A stretch of 57,196 bases of DNA from Anaeroplasma bactoclasticum (GTDB lineage: Bacteria > Bacillota_I > Bacilli_A > ML615J-28 > CAG-313): positions 1 through 57,196 of the forward strand of contig JAMPAL010000007.1 of the NCBI GenBank assembly GCA_023667245.1. Direction: 5' to 3'. The notes beneath the pieces were generated by a model. The model saw only the letters and a program-made list of their open reading frames with translations, was not told the origin of the DNA and made no database searches. The position numbers were made by a program, and so were the translations under genes. Positions 16,220-25,791 of this stretch are shown piece by piece (position 1 is the stretch's first letter; the number at the start of each line of letters is the position of its first letter).

Positions 16220-19200
16220 TTATATTTTTTTGATATGACTGACAACCACTTGAAGGGTTACTCGTCTTTGTGGCGTTCCACTAACCATTAAAATATTTCC
16301 TGTAGTCAGTGGACGCGCTTCTTGATAGACTCTAGGAAAGAAAACAAGTTCAATACTAGATTCATCATCCATTAATTCAATAAACGCCATTATTTCATTT
16401 TGTTTGGTTTTAATCTCTTTTATTTTTTTGACAATTCCTATTGTATGAGCAAGTTGATTCTCCTTGATTTGTATGATTTTTTGAAGATGATATTGTGTAT
16501 AAAATGAAGCAAATTGACGAAAAAAATTATAAACCAAATTAATTCCCAATACTTCTAATTCCTTAGTCTGTAATAATCCATATGCAAATTCTTCATTGGT
16601 ATAACTCCCCTCTAACATATCTTTAATAAAATGATATTCAGACTTATCAATGATGGCTTGGTATCCCTCAATCATTGCTTTTTTAGTTAAACCAAAACAA
16701 TCTAATGCACCACTGTAAATGATATTTTCTATGATAGAACTAGCAAAAATATGTTTCGTTCGCATTAAAAAATTTTCAAATGAGGTAAATAAACCTTTTT
16801 TTCTTTCTTCTAAACATTGCTTTGTTTTCATTTCTCCTAATCCTCTAATAATAGTAAGGGGAAAATAAATGGCGCCATCTATTACTGAAAACTCATCTTG
16901 GCTTGCATTAATATGCGGTGGTTGAATATTGACCTTTTTTCGAATAGCTTCTTTGGTATATTCCAATACTTCTGTTGTACTCGACATAAAAGAAGTCAAT
17001 AAGGTAGACATATAATAAGCAAAATAATGACACTTTAAATAAGCTGTAAGATAAGCGACCTTAGCGTAAGCAACACTATGCGCTTTATTGAATCCATAAT
17101 CTGCAAATTTTACAATATAGTCATAAATCATATGGGCATCTTCTTTGGTATATCCATGTTGAACAGAAGATTGAACAAAATTCAAACGTTCTTCTTCAAG
17201 TACTTCTTTTTTCTTTTTGGACACAGCGCGGCGTAATATATCTGCCCTACCTAAACTATATCCTGCAAATTGACAAGCAATGAGCATAATTTGATCTTGA
17301 TAAACAATCATCCCATAAGTTTCATCCAAAATACTTTTTAAATCTGGATGAGGATAACTGACTTGCTCTTGACCAAATTTACGTTTGATGAATGTCGGTA
17401 TAATCTCCATTGGACCGGGCCGATAAAGAGCAAGTGCTTGTGTAATATCATTAAAATGAGAAGTCTGCAATTGCATAATTAATTTACGCATTCCCGCTGA
17501 TTCTAATTGAAACACACCAGTTAAATCACCAGAGGCCATCATCTGATAAGTAGCTCTATCATTTTCATCTTTTGGCAATGTAAAATTAGATATATCTTTT
17601 TGAATCAATGACACAGTTTTAGCAATATTTGTTAAATTTTTTAAACCTAAAAAATCCATTTTTAAAAGCCCAAGTGCTTCTAAATCCTCTGCTTCGTATT
17701 GTGTTTGATAAATGCCATCTAACCCTTCATCAAGAGGTGTATAATTTACCAAATCAAAACGTGTAATGACAATGCCTGCCGCATGTGTAGAAATATTACG
17801 GGGAATATCTTGAATCTTAGAGGCTATACTCAGTACTCTATCAATATCTTCATGATCTGCCATAAGCATAGTTAATTCATCATCATTTGCGATCACTTCT
17901 TTTAGAGATACATTCTCATATGGCTTGATTTTTACTTTATCAGCTATTATTTTATAAATTTGTTTCAATTTTATATCACTTAACTGATAGACCCTTGCAC
18001 AATCATTGATAGCCAATTTCATTCGAAATGTACCAAATGTTAAAATGTGAGCGACCTTTTCCTTACCATACTTTTCTCCCACATAACGGATCACTTCGTC
18101 TCTTCTATCATCTGGAAAATCAATATCAATATCTGGCATTGAAATGCGCTCTTGATTCAAGAAACGTTCAAATAGCAATCGATGATAAATAGGATCAATA
18201 TCTGTAATACCTAATGTATAGGCAACAAGTGATGCTGGAGCAGAACCCCTGCCAGGTCCTACGTAAATATGATTCTTTTTGGCAAACTTGACATAATCAT
18301 ATACTATCAAAAAATAATCACAAAATCCCATTTTTTGAATTACATTTAACTCATAAAACAAGCGTTCATAATATGTATTCAAATGATATGGATATTGAAA
18401 TTGAGAAATTCTTTTGTCTAATCCTTTTTGGCACAATTCTTTTAAGTATCGGAAACTATCTAATCCTTCTTGATAAAGTGGTAGTTGATATTTTCCAAAA
18501 ACAATATCGACTTGACACATGTGAGCCAAGCGATTGGTTTCTTCTAATAAATGAGGATAATCGGCATATATTTTAGACAATTCTAATTGTGTATACATAT
18601 AGTGCGTTTTTTCAACAGGTGGAAGTTGAACCAAACGACCATTATTCCTAATTGATTTCAAAGTTATATACGCACCATAATCATCTTGCTCAATAAAACT
18701 CACCTTAGGCAAAGCAACCATCGAATAATGTCTACCATTCAATACGTCATAAATGAATTGCATATGTGTATTTTGAATGGTTTCTGGTCCAAGACCAACA
18801 AAACATATATCATATGTTGCACATAATAATTGCATAGTTGAAAGGGCATCTTGAATTGCATTTCTATCCAAATATCGTTTAAGAATAGATTCTTCAAAAG
18901 GGACAATGGCCAAAATACCCATTGTAGCTTTTTGCAGATATTCAAAATCAATAATGCCTCCTGCTAGTTTACAACGGCTTGATATCTTCATTAAATTTTT
19001 ATAACCAAAATCATTGATAGCATAAAGTAACAAACTGCTTTCTCTATCATTATAAGTATAATTTACTTTTAAACCAATGATGGGATGGATGCCTTCTTTT
19101 TTACAAGCTTTATAAAAACGAATTGTACCATACATCGTACCTTCATCTGTAATTGCACAAGAGGTAATTTGCAATTGTTTTAATTTTTGAACTAAATCAT

Positions 19201-19261
19201 TTATTTTACAAGCACTTTGTAAAATAGAATATTCAGTTTGTACATACAAATAAGAAAACAT
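16220..19261 (-). CDS. dnaE: DNA polymerase III alpha subunit, DnaE type
   Basis: A 1013-residue C-family polymerase. It has an N-terminal PHP domain (residues 1 to about 200), palm with PDIDIDFPDDRR near 375-385, GPGRGSAPASLVAYTLGITD before it, GIVITRFD, QLQTSHFNDITQALALYRPGP, the thumb/fingers motif ADILRRAVSKKK, and a C-terminal OB region. The PHP metal site is degenerate: the usual HxHxxYS reads VQTEYSIL, so PHP proofreading is unlikely. It is shorter than E. coli DnaE, as expected for the second polymerase of low-GC Gram-positives that also use PolC; PolC itself is not in the window. AGGAGG and a consensus promoter precede it. It heads an operon with three sugar-phosphate genes. Confidence 0.95.
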   Translation of the reverse strand: MFSYLYVQTEYSILQSACKINDLVQKLKQLQITSCAITDEGTMYGTIRFYKACKKEGIHPIIGLKVNYTYNDRESSLLLYAINDFGYKNLMKISSRCKLAGGIIDFEYLQKATMGILAIVPFEESILKRYLDRNAIQDALSTMQLLCATYDICFVGLGPETIQNTHMQFIYDVLNGRHYSMVALPKVSFIEQDDYGAYITLKSIRNNGRLVQLPPVEKTHYMYTQLELSKIYADYPHLLEETNRLAHMCQVDIVFGKYQLPLYQEGLDSFRYLKELCQKGLDKRISQFQYPYHLNTYYERLFYELNVIQKMGFCDYFLIVYDYVKFAKKNHIYVGPGRGSAPASLVAYTLGITDIDPIYHRLLFERFLNQERISMPDIDIDFPDDRRDEVIRYVGEKYGKEKVAHILTFGTFRMKLAINDCARVYQLSDIKLKQIYKIIADKVKIKPYENVSLKEVIANDDELTMLMADHEDIDRVLSIASKIQDIPRNISTHAAGIVITRFDLVNYTPLDEGLDGIYQTQYEAEDLEALGLLKMDFLGLKNLTNIAKTVSLIQKDISNFTLPKDENDRATYQMMASGDLTGVFQLESAGMRKLIMQLQTSHFNDITQALALYRPGPMEIIPTFIKRKFGQEQVSYPHPDLKSILDETYGMIVYQDQIMLIACQFAGYSLGRADILRRAVSKKKKEVLEEERLNFVQSSVQHGYTKEDAHMIYDYIVKFADYGFNKAHSVAYAKVAYLTAYLKCHYFAYYMSTLLTSFMSSTTEVLEYTKEAIRKKVNIQPPHINASQDEFSVIDGAIYFPLTIIRGLGEMKTKQCLEERKKGLFTSFENFLMRTKHIFASSIIENIIYSGALDCFGLTKKAMIEGYQAIIDKSEYHFIKDMLEGSYTNEEFAYGLLQTKELEVLGINLVYNFFRQFASFYTQYHLQKIIQIKENQLAHTIGIVKKIKEIKTKQNEIMAFIELMDDESSIELVFFPRVYQEARPLTTGNILMVSGTPQRRVTLQVVVSHIKKI

Positions 19262-19282
19262 TGACGTTACCTCCTTTTAAAT

Positions 19283-19311
19283 AGTATATCACACAACTTT
19301 TTTTTTTACAA
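19283..19311 (-). promoter_or_regulatory. Sigma-A promoter of the dnaE operon
   Basis: Minus strand TTGTAA at 19306-19311, 17-nt spacer with an A-tract, TATACT at 19283-19288, about 20 nt before the dnaE ATG. Confidence 0.7.
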
Positions 19312-19321
19312 GAAAATCAAA

Positions 19322-19356
19322 AAGAAAAACCATGTAAGAGCCATACATCGTTTTTC
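19322..19356 (-). terminator. Weak intrinsic terminator after the surface-protein pair
   Basis: Leftward hairpin with ATGTA/TACAT core followed by GGTTTTTCTTTTT, downstream of the stop at 19383. Confidence 0.5.
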
Positions 19357-19382
19357 ATCCATTTATTTGAATCAAAAATATT

Positions 19383-21590
19383 TTATTTTTGCATTTGTTT
19401 TCTTTTTTTACACCACTGATACAGTACTACGAATAAAACTATTACCATACTCAAAATAAAGGATATATATTTTATGATAGTATTCTTTTTGAACTGAAAG
19501 GACATAGTCATATCGTTTTTATTTATTTTAACTGTTTTAAGTTCTACCTTTTCCTCTAATAATCCTTGAATAGTCAAACCTTGAAATACATCCTTTTCAG
19601 TCGAAAATACAAGTTGGATAGGAGTCTTACTACGAGAGGATACTTTTAATTCCATGCAAGATATTTTTTGAATATGTTGACCATCATCGCACAATAAATA
19701 GATTTTTATATGAGTAAGTGGTTTAGATAATGCTATTGATTGGGATTGAAAATGAGTATACACTGTTGATTGAAGATGATTATCTTGATAATACTCTACT
19801 AAACAGTCTAGAATGGCATCATCTTGATCAATAGATTGATAATGAATATTTTGCTCTAATACTTCAATTTCTATATGGGGTAATCGTTTTAATGTATATA
19901 TATTCCATACTTTATGAATAGGTATTATTTGCCCATCTTCTAATATGATTTCTGAAATATCGTATGTCATTATTTGACCCGGCGTAGCTGATGGGAGACA
20001 AATCCATATATTCCTATCCACTTGTTGAAATGGATAGGATAATTGGTTCACCATAATCTCTCGTACTACTTCATCTCCCGAAAGTGTAATTTGATAATCT
20101 ATACTCGTATTTGGCATCAAATATATATCTATTTGGTGTAGCCGATCTTCAAGATTAGGTGCATCCTGATTTGTAATATATATGGTATAAGTCAAGGTTG
20201 TTTCCTTTGTATGATGAATGAGTGTATGTAATCCTGGCGTTTTTAATTTTTCCCCATTATATACAGTTTGTCCGTCTACTGTTAATTCATCTGTAAATAG
20301 TAATGTATATCCCACTTTATATATCCCTAAATTAACTATGTTAATATATCTAGGCACAACATATGGGGTAGTCACCTCAAAATACGATCCATCTTCTTTT
20401 TCTATCTCATATTTGGCTTGATAAGTTCCTGAATGTAAAAGTGAAATGGTTGTATCATTTTTTTCACTATAGTTGATGGTTAGCGTTTCAAAATCAGATG
20501 CTATTTCTATATGTGATGTGTCTTTTGGATCTTGGTCATACCGATTATAAATATAATCGTCTTGCTTTAAGATATGATATTCTGTGATTTCAAAGTGCTC
20601 ACAAGATGAAAATAACTTTGAAAAAATATGTAATACCCCTTTTTCAATGACCGCAAAATCAATACTACTACAAGGAGCAATTTCATGATGATGCCATGTT
20701 TCGTCTCTCCAAATGGCATAATATAATTTTTGATGGAATGTATAAATAAAAATAAACGACCTAGGATGAGACCTCACTGGTACCACTTTGATGTGCTGAA
20801 ATGAAAATTGTTCTGATAAATTATATTTTTCTATTTTTTGAAGTTCTAAATCCAATCTATATAAGTGATATTGATTCCTCTCATCTTGGATAATAAAAGC
20901 GAGTTCCTCTTCTCCTAAAGCAATGTCAAAGAATATTTCGTATCCCGTTTGTTCATTGATATAAAAACTGTTCACTATTTGAAACCCCTTATCCAATTGA
21001 ACAATAAAAGATTTCATATCATCAACATGACCAACATGCAAAAAAGGGCTTCCCATACTATATGCTTTCTTTTCACCAAATAAAAAAATCATGTCTTCTT
21101 TTTGTTCAATATGTACCCATCTTTCTAATGCGTCCCCTCCCAAACAAATTTTTTGAATCAATTGTAAATCCAATTGATATACATATATACAAGCATCTCC
21201 CAACTCTTCTCCAACCCCAACTACTCTTCCATCAAAATAGGTAATATCATATAATCGTGCTGAAATTACCTTTTCTCTTTTTTCTTTGGTTTTTAAATTG
21301 ATTTGATATAAAGTGGTATTTGTAGTACCATACATAATGCCATAAATGAATTCATCATTTGCCACATATGCCTCAGTCATCCCCTCTATGATTAGTTGAT
21401 ACTGATCAAAATAAGTGTGATTCATACTCACATATGTGAATTCATCTAATACTTTTACAATCTTTTCTTCCTTTTGAATAATTTGAGAAGTTTGATGAAT
21501 AACAGAATTTGCCCTACATAAACTGCCTTGTTTTACACTTAACCACCAAATAGAGCAAATACAAAATACAATATAAATGCCTTTTTTCAT
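19383..21590 (-). CDS. Large membrane-anchored extracellular protein (second of a pair)
   Basis: A 735-residue protein with a signal peptide (MKKGIYIVFCICSIWWLSV), a long extracellular part and a C-terminal TM helix near residues 705-725 ending in KKRKQMQK. The N-terminal 330 residues show repeated short strands with ID/YQLDL-type ends that suggest a beta-propeller. The region from about 370 to 640 looks like several Ig-type beta modules (YEIEKEDGSYFEV; GQTVYNGEKLKTPGLHTLIH). I do not recognise a family. The start is the ATG at 21588-21590, one base after the stop of the preceding gene, with GAGG upstream. The similar architecture of that gene suggests a functional pair at the cell surface. 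Confidence 0.75.
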   Translation of the reverse strand: MKKGIYIVFCICSIWWLSVKQGSLCRANSVIHQTSQIIQKEEKIVKVLDEFTYVSMNHTYFDQYQLIIEGMTEAYVANDEFIYGIMYGTTNTTLYQINLKTKEKREKVISARLYDITYFDGRVVGVGEELGDACIYVYQLDLQLIQKICLGGDALERWVHIEQKEDMIFLFGEKKAYSMGSPFLHVGHVDDMKSFIVQLDKGFQIVNSFYINEQTGYEIFFDIALGEEELAFIIQDERNQYHLYRLDLELQKIEKYNLSEQFSFQHIKVVPVRSHPRSFIFIYTFHQKLYYAIWRDETWHHHEIAPCSSIDFAVIEKGVLHIFSKLFSSCEHFEITEYHILKQDDYIYNRYDQDPKDTSHIEIASDFETLTINYSEKNDTTISLLHSGTYQAKYEIEKEDGSYFEVTTPYVVPRYINIVNLGIYKVGYTLLFTDELTVDGQTVYNGEKLKTPGLHTLIHHTKETTLTYTIYITNQDAPNLEDRLHQIDIYLMPNTSIDYQITLSGDEVVREIMVNQLSYPFQQVDRNIWICLPSATPGQIMTYDISEIILEDGQIIPIHKVWNIYTLKRLPHIEIEVLEQNIHYQSIDQDDAILDCLVEYYQDNHLQSTVYTHFQSQSIALSKPLTHIKIYLLCDDGQHIQKISCMELKVSSRSKTPIQLVFSTEKDVFQGLTIQGLLEEKVELKTVKINKNDMTMSFQFKKNTIIKYISFILSMVIVLFVVLYQWCKKRKQMQK

Positions 21591-21591
21591 A

Positions 21592-23577
21592 TTAGCCTCT
21601 TTTTTTGATATAAATATATGATGCAATTAAAATAGATAATGGAAGAAAAAGAAACCAAACTTGAGAATGTGCTTTTCTTTGAAAATCATTATGATTTATC
21701 GCATTATTCAAAGTAACTTGATTTTCAATTTCTAGATTGGATAGCACTGCTTGATTTTGTATAGTGGGTTGCTTTTTTTCCTTGATTACTTTAGAGTCTG
21801 AAAGACTAGCTATTCGAAAATGAAGTTCTATTTGTTCTTGTTGATTGCCTTCTAAAACAAATGTATAATCTCCTTCATTTTCTATTGTATATCCAGATGG
21901 AATAATACGATTATTTAAGTACCCTCTCCCATTGAATATGAGTTCTGTATTTATATCATAAGTTTCTTGGTTCGCTAGATTAATTTGAGGCAATATCCTG
22001 ATTCTATCTAAAAATGCAATCTCTAAATTCTGAGTCAAAAATACATAACAAATGTCATAGTCACCAAAAATATGCTTATTTAGTGGTAACTGGGATAATT
22101 TTTCGTCTATTGTGTGTACTTCTTGATTGGTATACAGTATAGGATAATCTAACGAAGCAAAAGATGAGATTTGCTGATTACTTTTGTACTGCATATATAA
22201 AAAAACAATATGATGAACTGACAAACTATTTGGACTTGCTAAAACAAGATCTATGGTAGAATCTCCCACAAAGCCTTGAATAGATTCATTTGAACAATAT
22301 TGTTCAATTTGAACTTGAACTTCGCTATCTTCAATACGCTGATATAAATAGCCATAAGGCTTTTCTTGATTCGGTTGATATAAACTAAACAATATAATTT
22401 GTTCTTGCTCATTTAAAGGAATAAAATCTAAAAATGTAATATTCTCAAAGTGGTCCCCATATATTTGATAAATCAATTCTTTTTCATAGTTATCCTTTAT
22501 ATGATATAAATTTGTAACATATTTTTGAATGCTATACAAATAATCACTTGTTGCAATATACAATTGATTATTTTCATCTACCTTTAATTTTAAAAAAGTT
22601 TCTGTAAGTGTAGTGGTAAAATATTTTTTCTCTACCTGCGACTGATTCACACCATTAAGATACCAAATATCCATAACCTTCATTTGTTTAGATGGATCAA
22701 AATATCGCGTAAGAATGGCAATATTTTGGTTTTGAATTGTTGCATCAATAACCTCAGTATCAGCACAATTAGATAAATAATGACGTGCCACTAGTTGATA
22801 ATTATTTTTACGAATACAAAAAACAAATCCGCATTTATGTAATTGTTGGGTAAGAAAATACTCATCTTTTGATGTGGTTTCTCCTACGATATAATAATTA
22901 TCTTGATCCATTAACAATTTTTTGCCAAATTCTATTCCACTTCCAAAATAGCAATTCTCAAATATAATTTGTCCTACTTCATTTAAAACAACTACATACA
23001 AATCTTGTCTAGTTGCAATATTATCCTTTTCTATCAATAAAATTATCTTTTCTTGGTCAACAATAAAGTCAACAATTCTTCCTTTTACCTGTGTAAATAT
23101 GGTTGTTTGAAATAAAATTTCTTCCAAATTGAGTTTCATTACACCTATATCATATACTTCTTCTTTTCCCTCTATTGGCTGAAGATAACTGACTATATAA
23201 TTTCCATCTTCTGCCTTTTTGGTTTGATGATATATATAATTCTGATGATTTTTCACATATAATTCTATATGTTCTTGCAATACCATTCCATTCATCAAAT
23301 CATCTTCTGATCTTACCTCAATTTGTTTTTCTATTCTTTCTTTTGTTTTTTCGTCTTCATATATTATTTGATAGTGCCCACAACAATCGAAATTTACATT
23401 GGACGATATTATTTTATATCCCGGATAGGACAACTGATTATAATAAGGTGTACCTACCTTGCATACAAACGTTTTTTGAATAGATTCATTATCAGTAGCT
23501 GCTTGAATAGGTTGCAATAAAGAATAAGCCATCCATATATTTAGACTCATTACAATCCACAATAATATTTTTTTCAT
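21592..23577 (-). CDS. Large membrane-anchored extracellular protein (first of a pair)
   Basis: A 661-residue protein with a signal peptide (about residues 1-26, ending QPIQAA), an extracellular part and a single C-terminal TM helix (WFLFLPLSILIASYIYI) followed by KKRG. As in the next gene, residues about 90-500 consist of short beta strands separated by turns, compatible with a beta-propeller, and a beta-sandwich-like segment follows (YDINTELIFNGRGYLN...). The family is unknown to me. AGGAGAG-type sequence precedes the ATG. It is the first of two genes joined by TAATATG and a shared weak terminator, so the two are almost certainly co-translated. Confidence 0.75.
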   Translation of the reverse strand: MKKILLWIVMSLNIWMAYSLLQPIQAATDNESIQKTFVCKVGTPYYNQLSYPGYKIISSNVNFDCCGHYQIIYEDEKTKERIEKQIEVRSEDDLMNGMVLQEHIELYVKNHQNYIYHQTKKAEDGNYIVSYLQPIEGKEEVYDIGVMKLNLEEILFQTTIFTQVKGRIVDFIVDQEKIILLIEKDNIATRQDLYVVVLNEVGQIIFENCYFGSGIEFGKKLLMDQDNYYIVGETTSKDEYFLTQQLHKCGFVFCIRKNNYQLVARHYLSNCADTEVIDATIQNQNIAILTRYFDPSKQMKVMDIWYLNGVNQSQVEKKYFTTTLTETFLKLKVDENNQLYIATSDYLYSIQKYVTNLYHIKDNYEKELIYQIYGDHFENITFLDFIPLNEQEQIILFSLYQPNQEKPYGYLYQRIEDSEVQVQIEQYCSNESIQGFVGDSTIDLVLASPNSLSVHHIVFLYMQYKSNQQISSFASLDYPILYTNQEVHTIDEKLSQLPLNKHIFGDYDICYVFLTQNLEIAFLDRIRILPQINLANQETYDINTELIFNGRGYLNNRIIPSGYTIENEGDYTFVLEGNQQEQIELHFRIASLSDSKVIKEKKQPTIQNQAVLSNLEIENQVTLNNAINHNDFQRKAHSQVWFLFLPLSILIASYIYIKKRG

Positions 23578-23649
23578 ATAATCTCTCCTTTCAAAACATA
23601 TTACGTATGATTAATTCTGTTTTACGTTTTTATCTGTAAATTACATAAT

Positions 23650-23680
23650 AAAAAAACATGATATCTTATTGGATATCATG
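23650..23680 (-). terminator. Terminator overlapping the end of the SGNH lipoprotein gene
   Basis: Leftward 9-bp perfect stem CATGATATC/GATATCATG with seven T after it. The stop TAA lies in the loop. Confidence 0.9.
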
Positions 23681-25585
23681 CCCTTCTACATATATTTTTT
23701 TTCTTAATTCTTCTAAAGCAACATTGGTATTTACTATAGATGTAACAAATACAACATCTAAATCTTGTTCTTCTTGTGGATCCTCATTATAAAATTTTTG
23801 AACTGCCTCTACTGCAAGATCAGCCATTGCAGTCATACCTTTTATATTCGGATGCACTGTATCTACTAAGTACTCCTTTGAATGAAATGCATTGGTAAAA
23901 TCAATCAAGGGTAATTGATACTCTTGTGCTAGTTTTTTAATGACTCCATTCAATGCTTGTGAATTTGCTATATGTTGCAAATAAATGCTTTCTTCCTTAG
24001 ACTGATAATTGGTCTCATAGGTGAGAGTACACAAAAATAATTGTACTTCTGGATATAATTGATAAATGTTATTTAACATATTCCGATAAGCTTTTTCGAA
24101 GTCAGTTTCATTTAATCCATATGGCGCCGCTAAAGAATCATTCATGCCCATGAATATAATTAAAATATCGGGTGGTAAATTATCAAATCGTTTAGATTTC
24201 AACAATCTTGAAACGGATTCACCTGCAGTAGATGCACCATATTTTTGACTTACACATGTACCACTATACGAATTATTTATTCCTAATTTACATCCCACTC
24301 GATCAACAGTCATTTTCCACCAAGTTTGTTCTACCAATAAATCACAATATTGTGGATAAAAATAACTATACCCCGCAGGAATATACCCTTTAAACGTTGA
24401 AATACTATCTCCTAAAAATCCCATATATGCATTTGCTAAATTTTTTTCTTCCCATTTCGCATATAACGCAATATTTCTATGTTCACCCATTTGTAAAATA
24501 TTATAACGTGTACCACTATAATCTGGCTCTTCATACCAGCCTCTAAAATAATATCCTTCTTTGGTTGGTATAGCAAGAGGAATAGGTTCATACTGAATTT
24601 GATTAGGTAAATAGGAAGTCAGTAAATCAGTAGCTATACCCCCATTTAATTCATATGAAATCGTATAAATTGGATCAAATCGTGCATACAAATCCATATC
24701 AGTTGTAATGATTCTACTCATCATAAATACAGTAGTACAAGATTCATCTATACAATAATACATAAATTGATGGTTTGCTTTAACGGGATTTTCCAACGGA
24801 TATACAGCTAAAATTGTTTTTCCTTCTGGAACCAAAATTTGAATATTTTCTTCACCATTATTGGGATGAATGGTCACTGTATATACACGTGTCCATTTTG
24901 CTACCAAATGAAGGTCTTGTATAATTTTTGTTTCAGGTGAAAACAACTTACCTGATGCATACCAACCTACAAATGCATATCCCTCTTTTGTAGGTACAAC
25001 TGGAGTCATTATTTCTTCATAGCCGACTTCTTGAGCATCAAGAGGCAAACCACCCTCTGTGTCAAAGGTAATAGTATACACTTGTTTTTCCCATGATGCA
25101 TAAAACACACTATTTTCTTTGACTCTATAGGTATCTAACTGAACCAATTGTTGATCTTTCATCCACCCTTTAAACACATATCCTTGTCTTTGAGGTGGTT
25201 CAATTTGCAACAAATCTCCTGTATTGACAATCATAGTTTGGTATAATACATCCTCATCTTCATAAAAGGTAACCGTCCGTTGATTGGATTCAAATTTGGC
25301 AACCAAAACTATATCTTGTGCAATGGGCGTATCAAAATCAAATTTTATGCCATCTTTTTCCCAATATAGAAAAGTATAACCAGATTGAATAGGCTGATTT
25401 ATTGCGGATACAGTTTTATTTTTCCTTACCTCTATTATTGTATAAATTTCTCCTGCTTCGTCTTGAAAAGTCACTTGATAAGTCGTTTGACATCCAGACA
25501 AAAACAACAAACCAAAAATCATCATACAACCTACTATAAAATATGCTCTATGCCAACAATCCATTTTTATTTTATTCTTCATCAT
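23666..25585 (-). CDS. Lipoprotein with InlB B-type repeats and an SGNH/GDSL hydrolase domain
   Basis: A 639-residue lipoprotein (lipobox LFLSGC, Cys near residue 32). Residues about 36-375 hold five Listeria-Bacteroides (InlB B/Flg_new) repeats, with endings such as GYVFKGWMKDQQ, GYAFVGWYASG and GYYFRGWYEEPDYSG. Residues about 385-620 form an SGNH esterase: GFLGDSISTFKG (nucleophile Ser), IIFMGMNDS and DTVHPN (catalytic Asp/His). It probably deacylates a surface or dietary glycan. AGGAGG is only 2 nt from the first ATG and 5 nt from the second, so translation may begin at the second. The gene starts 12 nt after the U-run of the SRP RNA, leaving no room for a promoter. Confidence 0.85.
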   Translation of the reverse strand: MMKNKIKMDCWHRAYFIVGCMMIFGLLFLSGCQTTYQVTFQDEAGEIYTIIEVRKNKTVSAINQPIQSGYTFLYWEKDGIKFDFDTPIAQDIVLVAKFESNQRTVTFYEDEDVLYQTMIVNTGDLLQIEPPQRQGYVFKGWMKDQQLVQLDTYRVKENSVFYASWEKQVYTITFDTEGGLPLDAQEVGYEEIMTPVVPTKEGYAFVGWYASGKLFSPETKIIQDLHLVAKWTRVYTVTIHPNNGEENIQILVPEGKTILAVYPLENPVKANHQFMYYCIDESCTTVFMMSRIITTDMDLYARFDPIYTISYELNGGIATDLLTSYLPNQIQYEPIPLAIPTKEGYYFRGWYEEPDYSGTRYNILQMGEHRNIALYAKWEEKNLANAYMGFLGDSISTFKGYIPAGYSYFYPQYCDLLVEQTWWKMTVDRVGCKLGINNSYSGTCVSQKYGASTAGESVSRLLKSKRFDNLPPDILIIFMGMNDSLAAPYGLNETDFEKAYRNMLNNIYQLYPEVQLFLCTLTYETNYQSKEESIYLQHIANSQALNGVIKKLAQEYQLPLIDFTNAFHSKEYLVDTVHPNIKGMTAMADLAVEAVQKFYNEDPQEEQDLDVVFVTSIVNTNVALEELRKKIYVEGHDIQ

Positions 25586-25602
25586 TTCCTCCTAATAAAA
25601 AA

Positions 25603-25710
25603 TCTCAACTTAGATCCCCCCACCCACAAGTTACATAAGCTTAAGGCTGCTTCGATCAAGACCTGACCTGGTTCACCATGGAACCTTGGATGAAGGTATC
25701 TAAGTTGAGA
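25603..25710 (-). ncRNA. ffs: Small SRP RNA (4.5S-like, no Alu domain)
   Basis: The minus strand folds into one long hairpin closed by a perfect 13-bp stem (25603-25615 with 25698-25710) and followed by a U-run. The conserved Ffh-binding helix 8 is present: AACCAGGTCAGGTC on the 5' side and GAAGCAGCCTTAAG on the 3' side. At about 108 nt it is the short bacterial type. The apical loop is unusual: between GGTC and GAAGCAGCC it reads TTGATC instead of the common CGGAAG, so the GGAA tetraloop is missing. A consensus promoter lies at 25757-25785, so the primary transcript should carry about 40 extra nt at the 5' end. Confidence 0.93.
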
Positions 25711-25756
25711 TAATTCGAAGATATAAAAAGAAAGTATCTTTTCTAATTACATCCAT

Positions 25757-25785
25757 ATTATACTATACTTTTTGATTTTTGTCAA
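25757..25785 (-). promoter_or_regulatory. Sigma-A promoter of the SRP RNA
   Basis: Minus strand TTGACA at 25780-25785, 17-nt spacer, TATAAT at 25757-25762. It is one of the two strongest promoters in the window. Confidence 0.85.
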
Positions 25786-25791
25786 TCTCTT

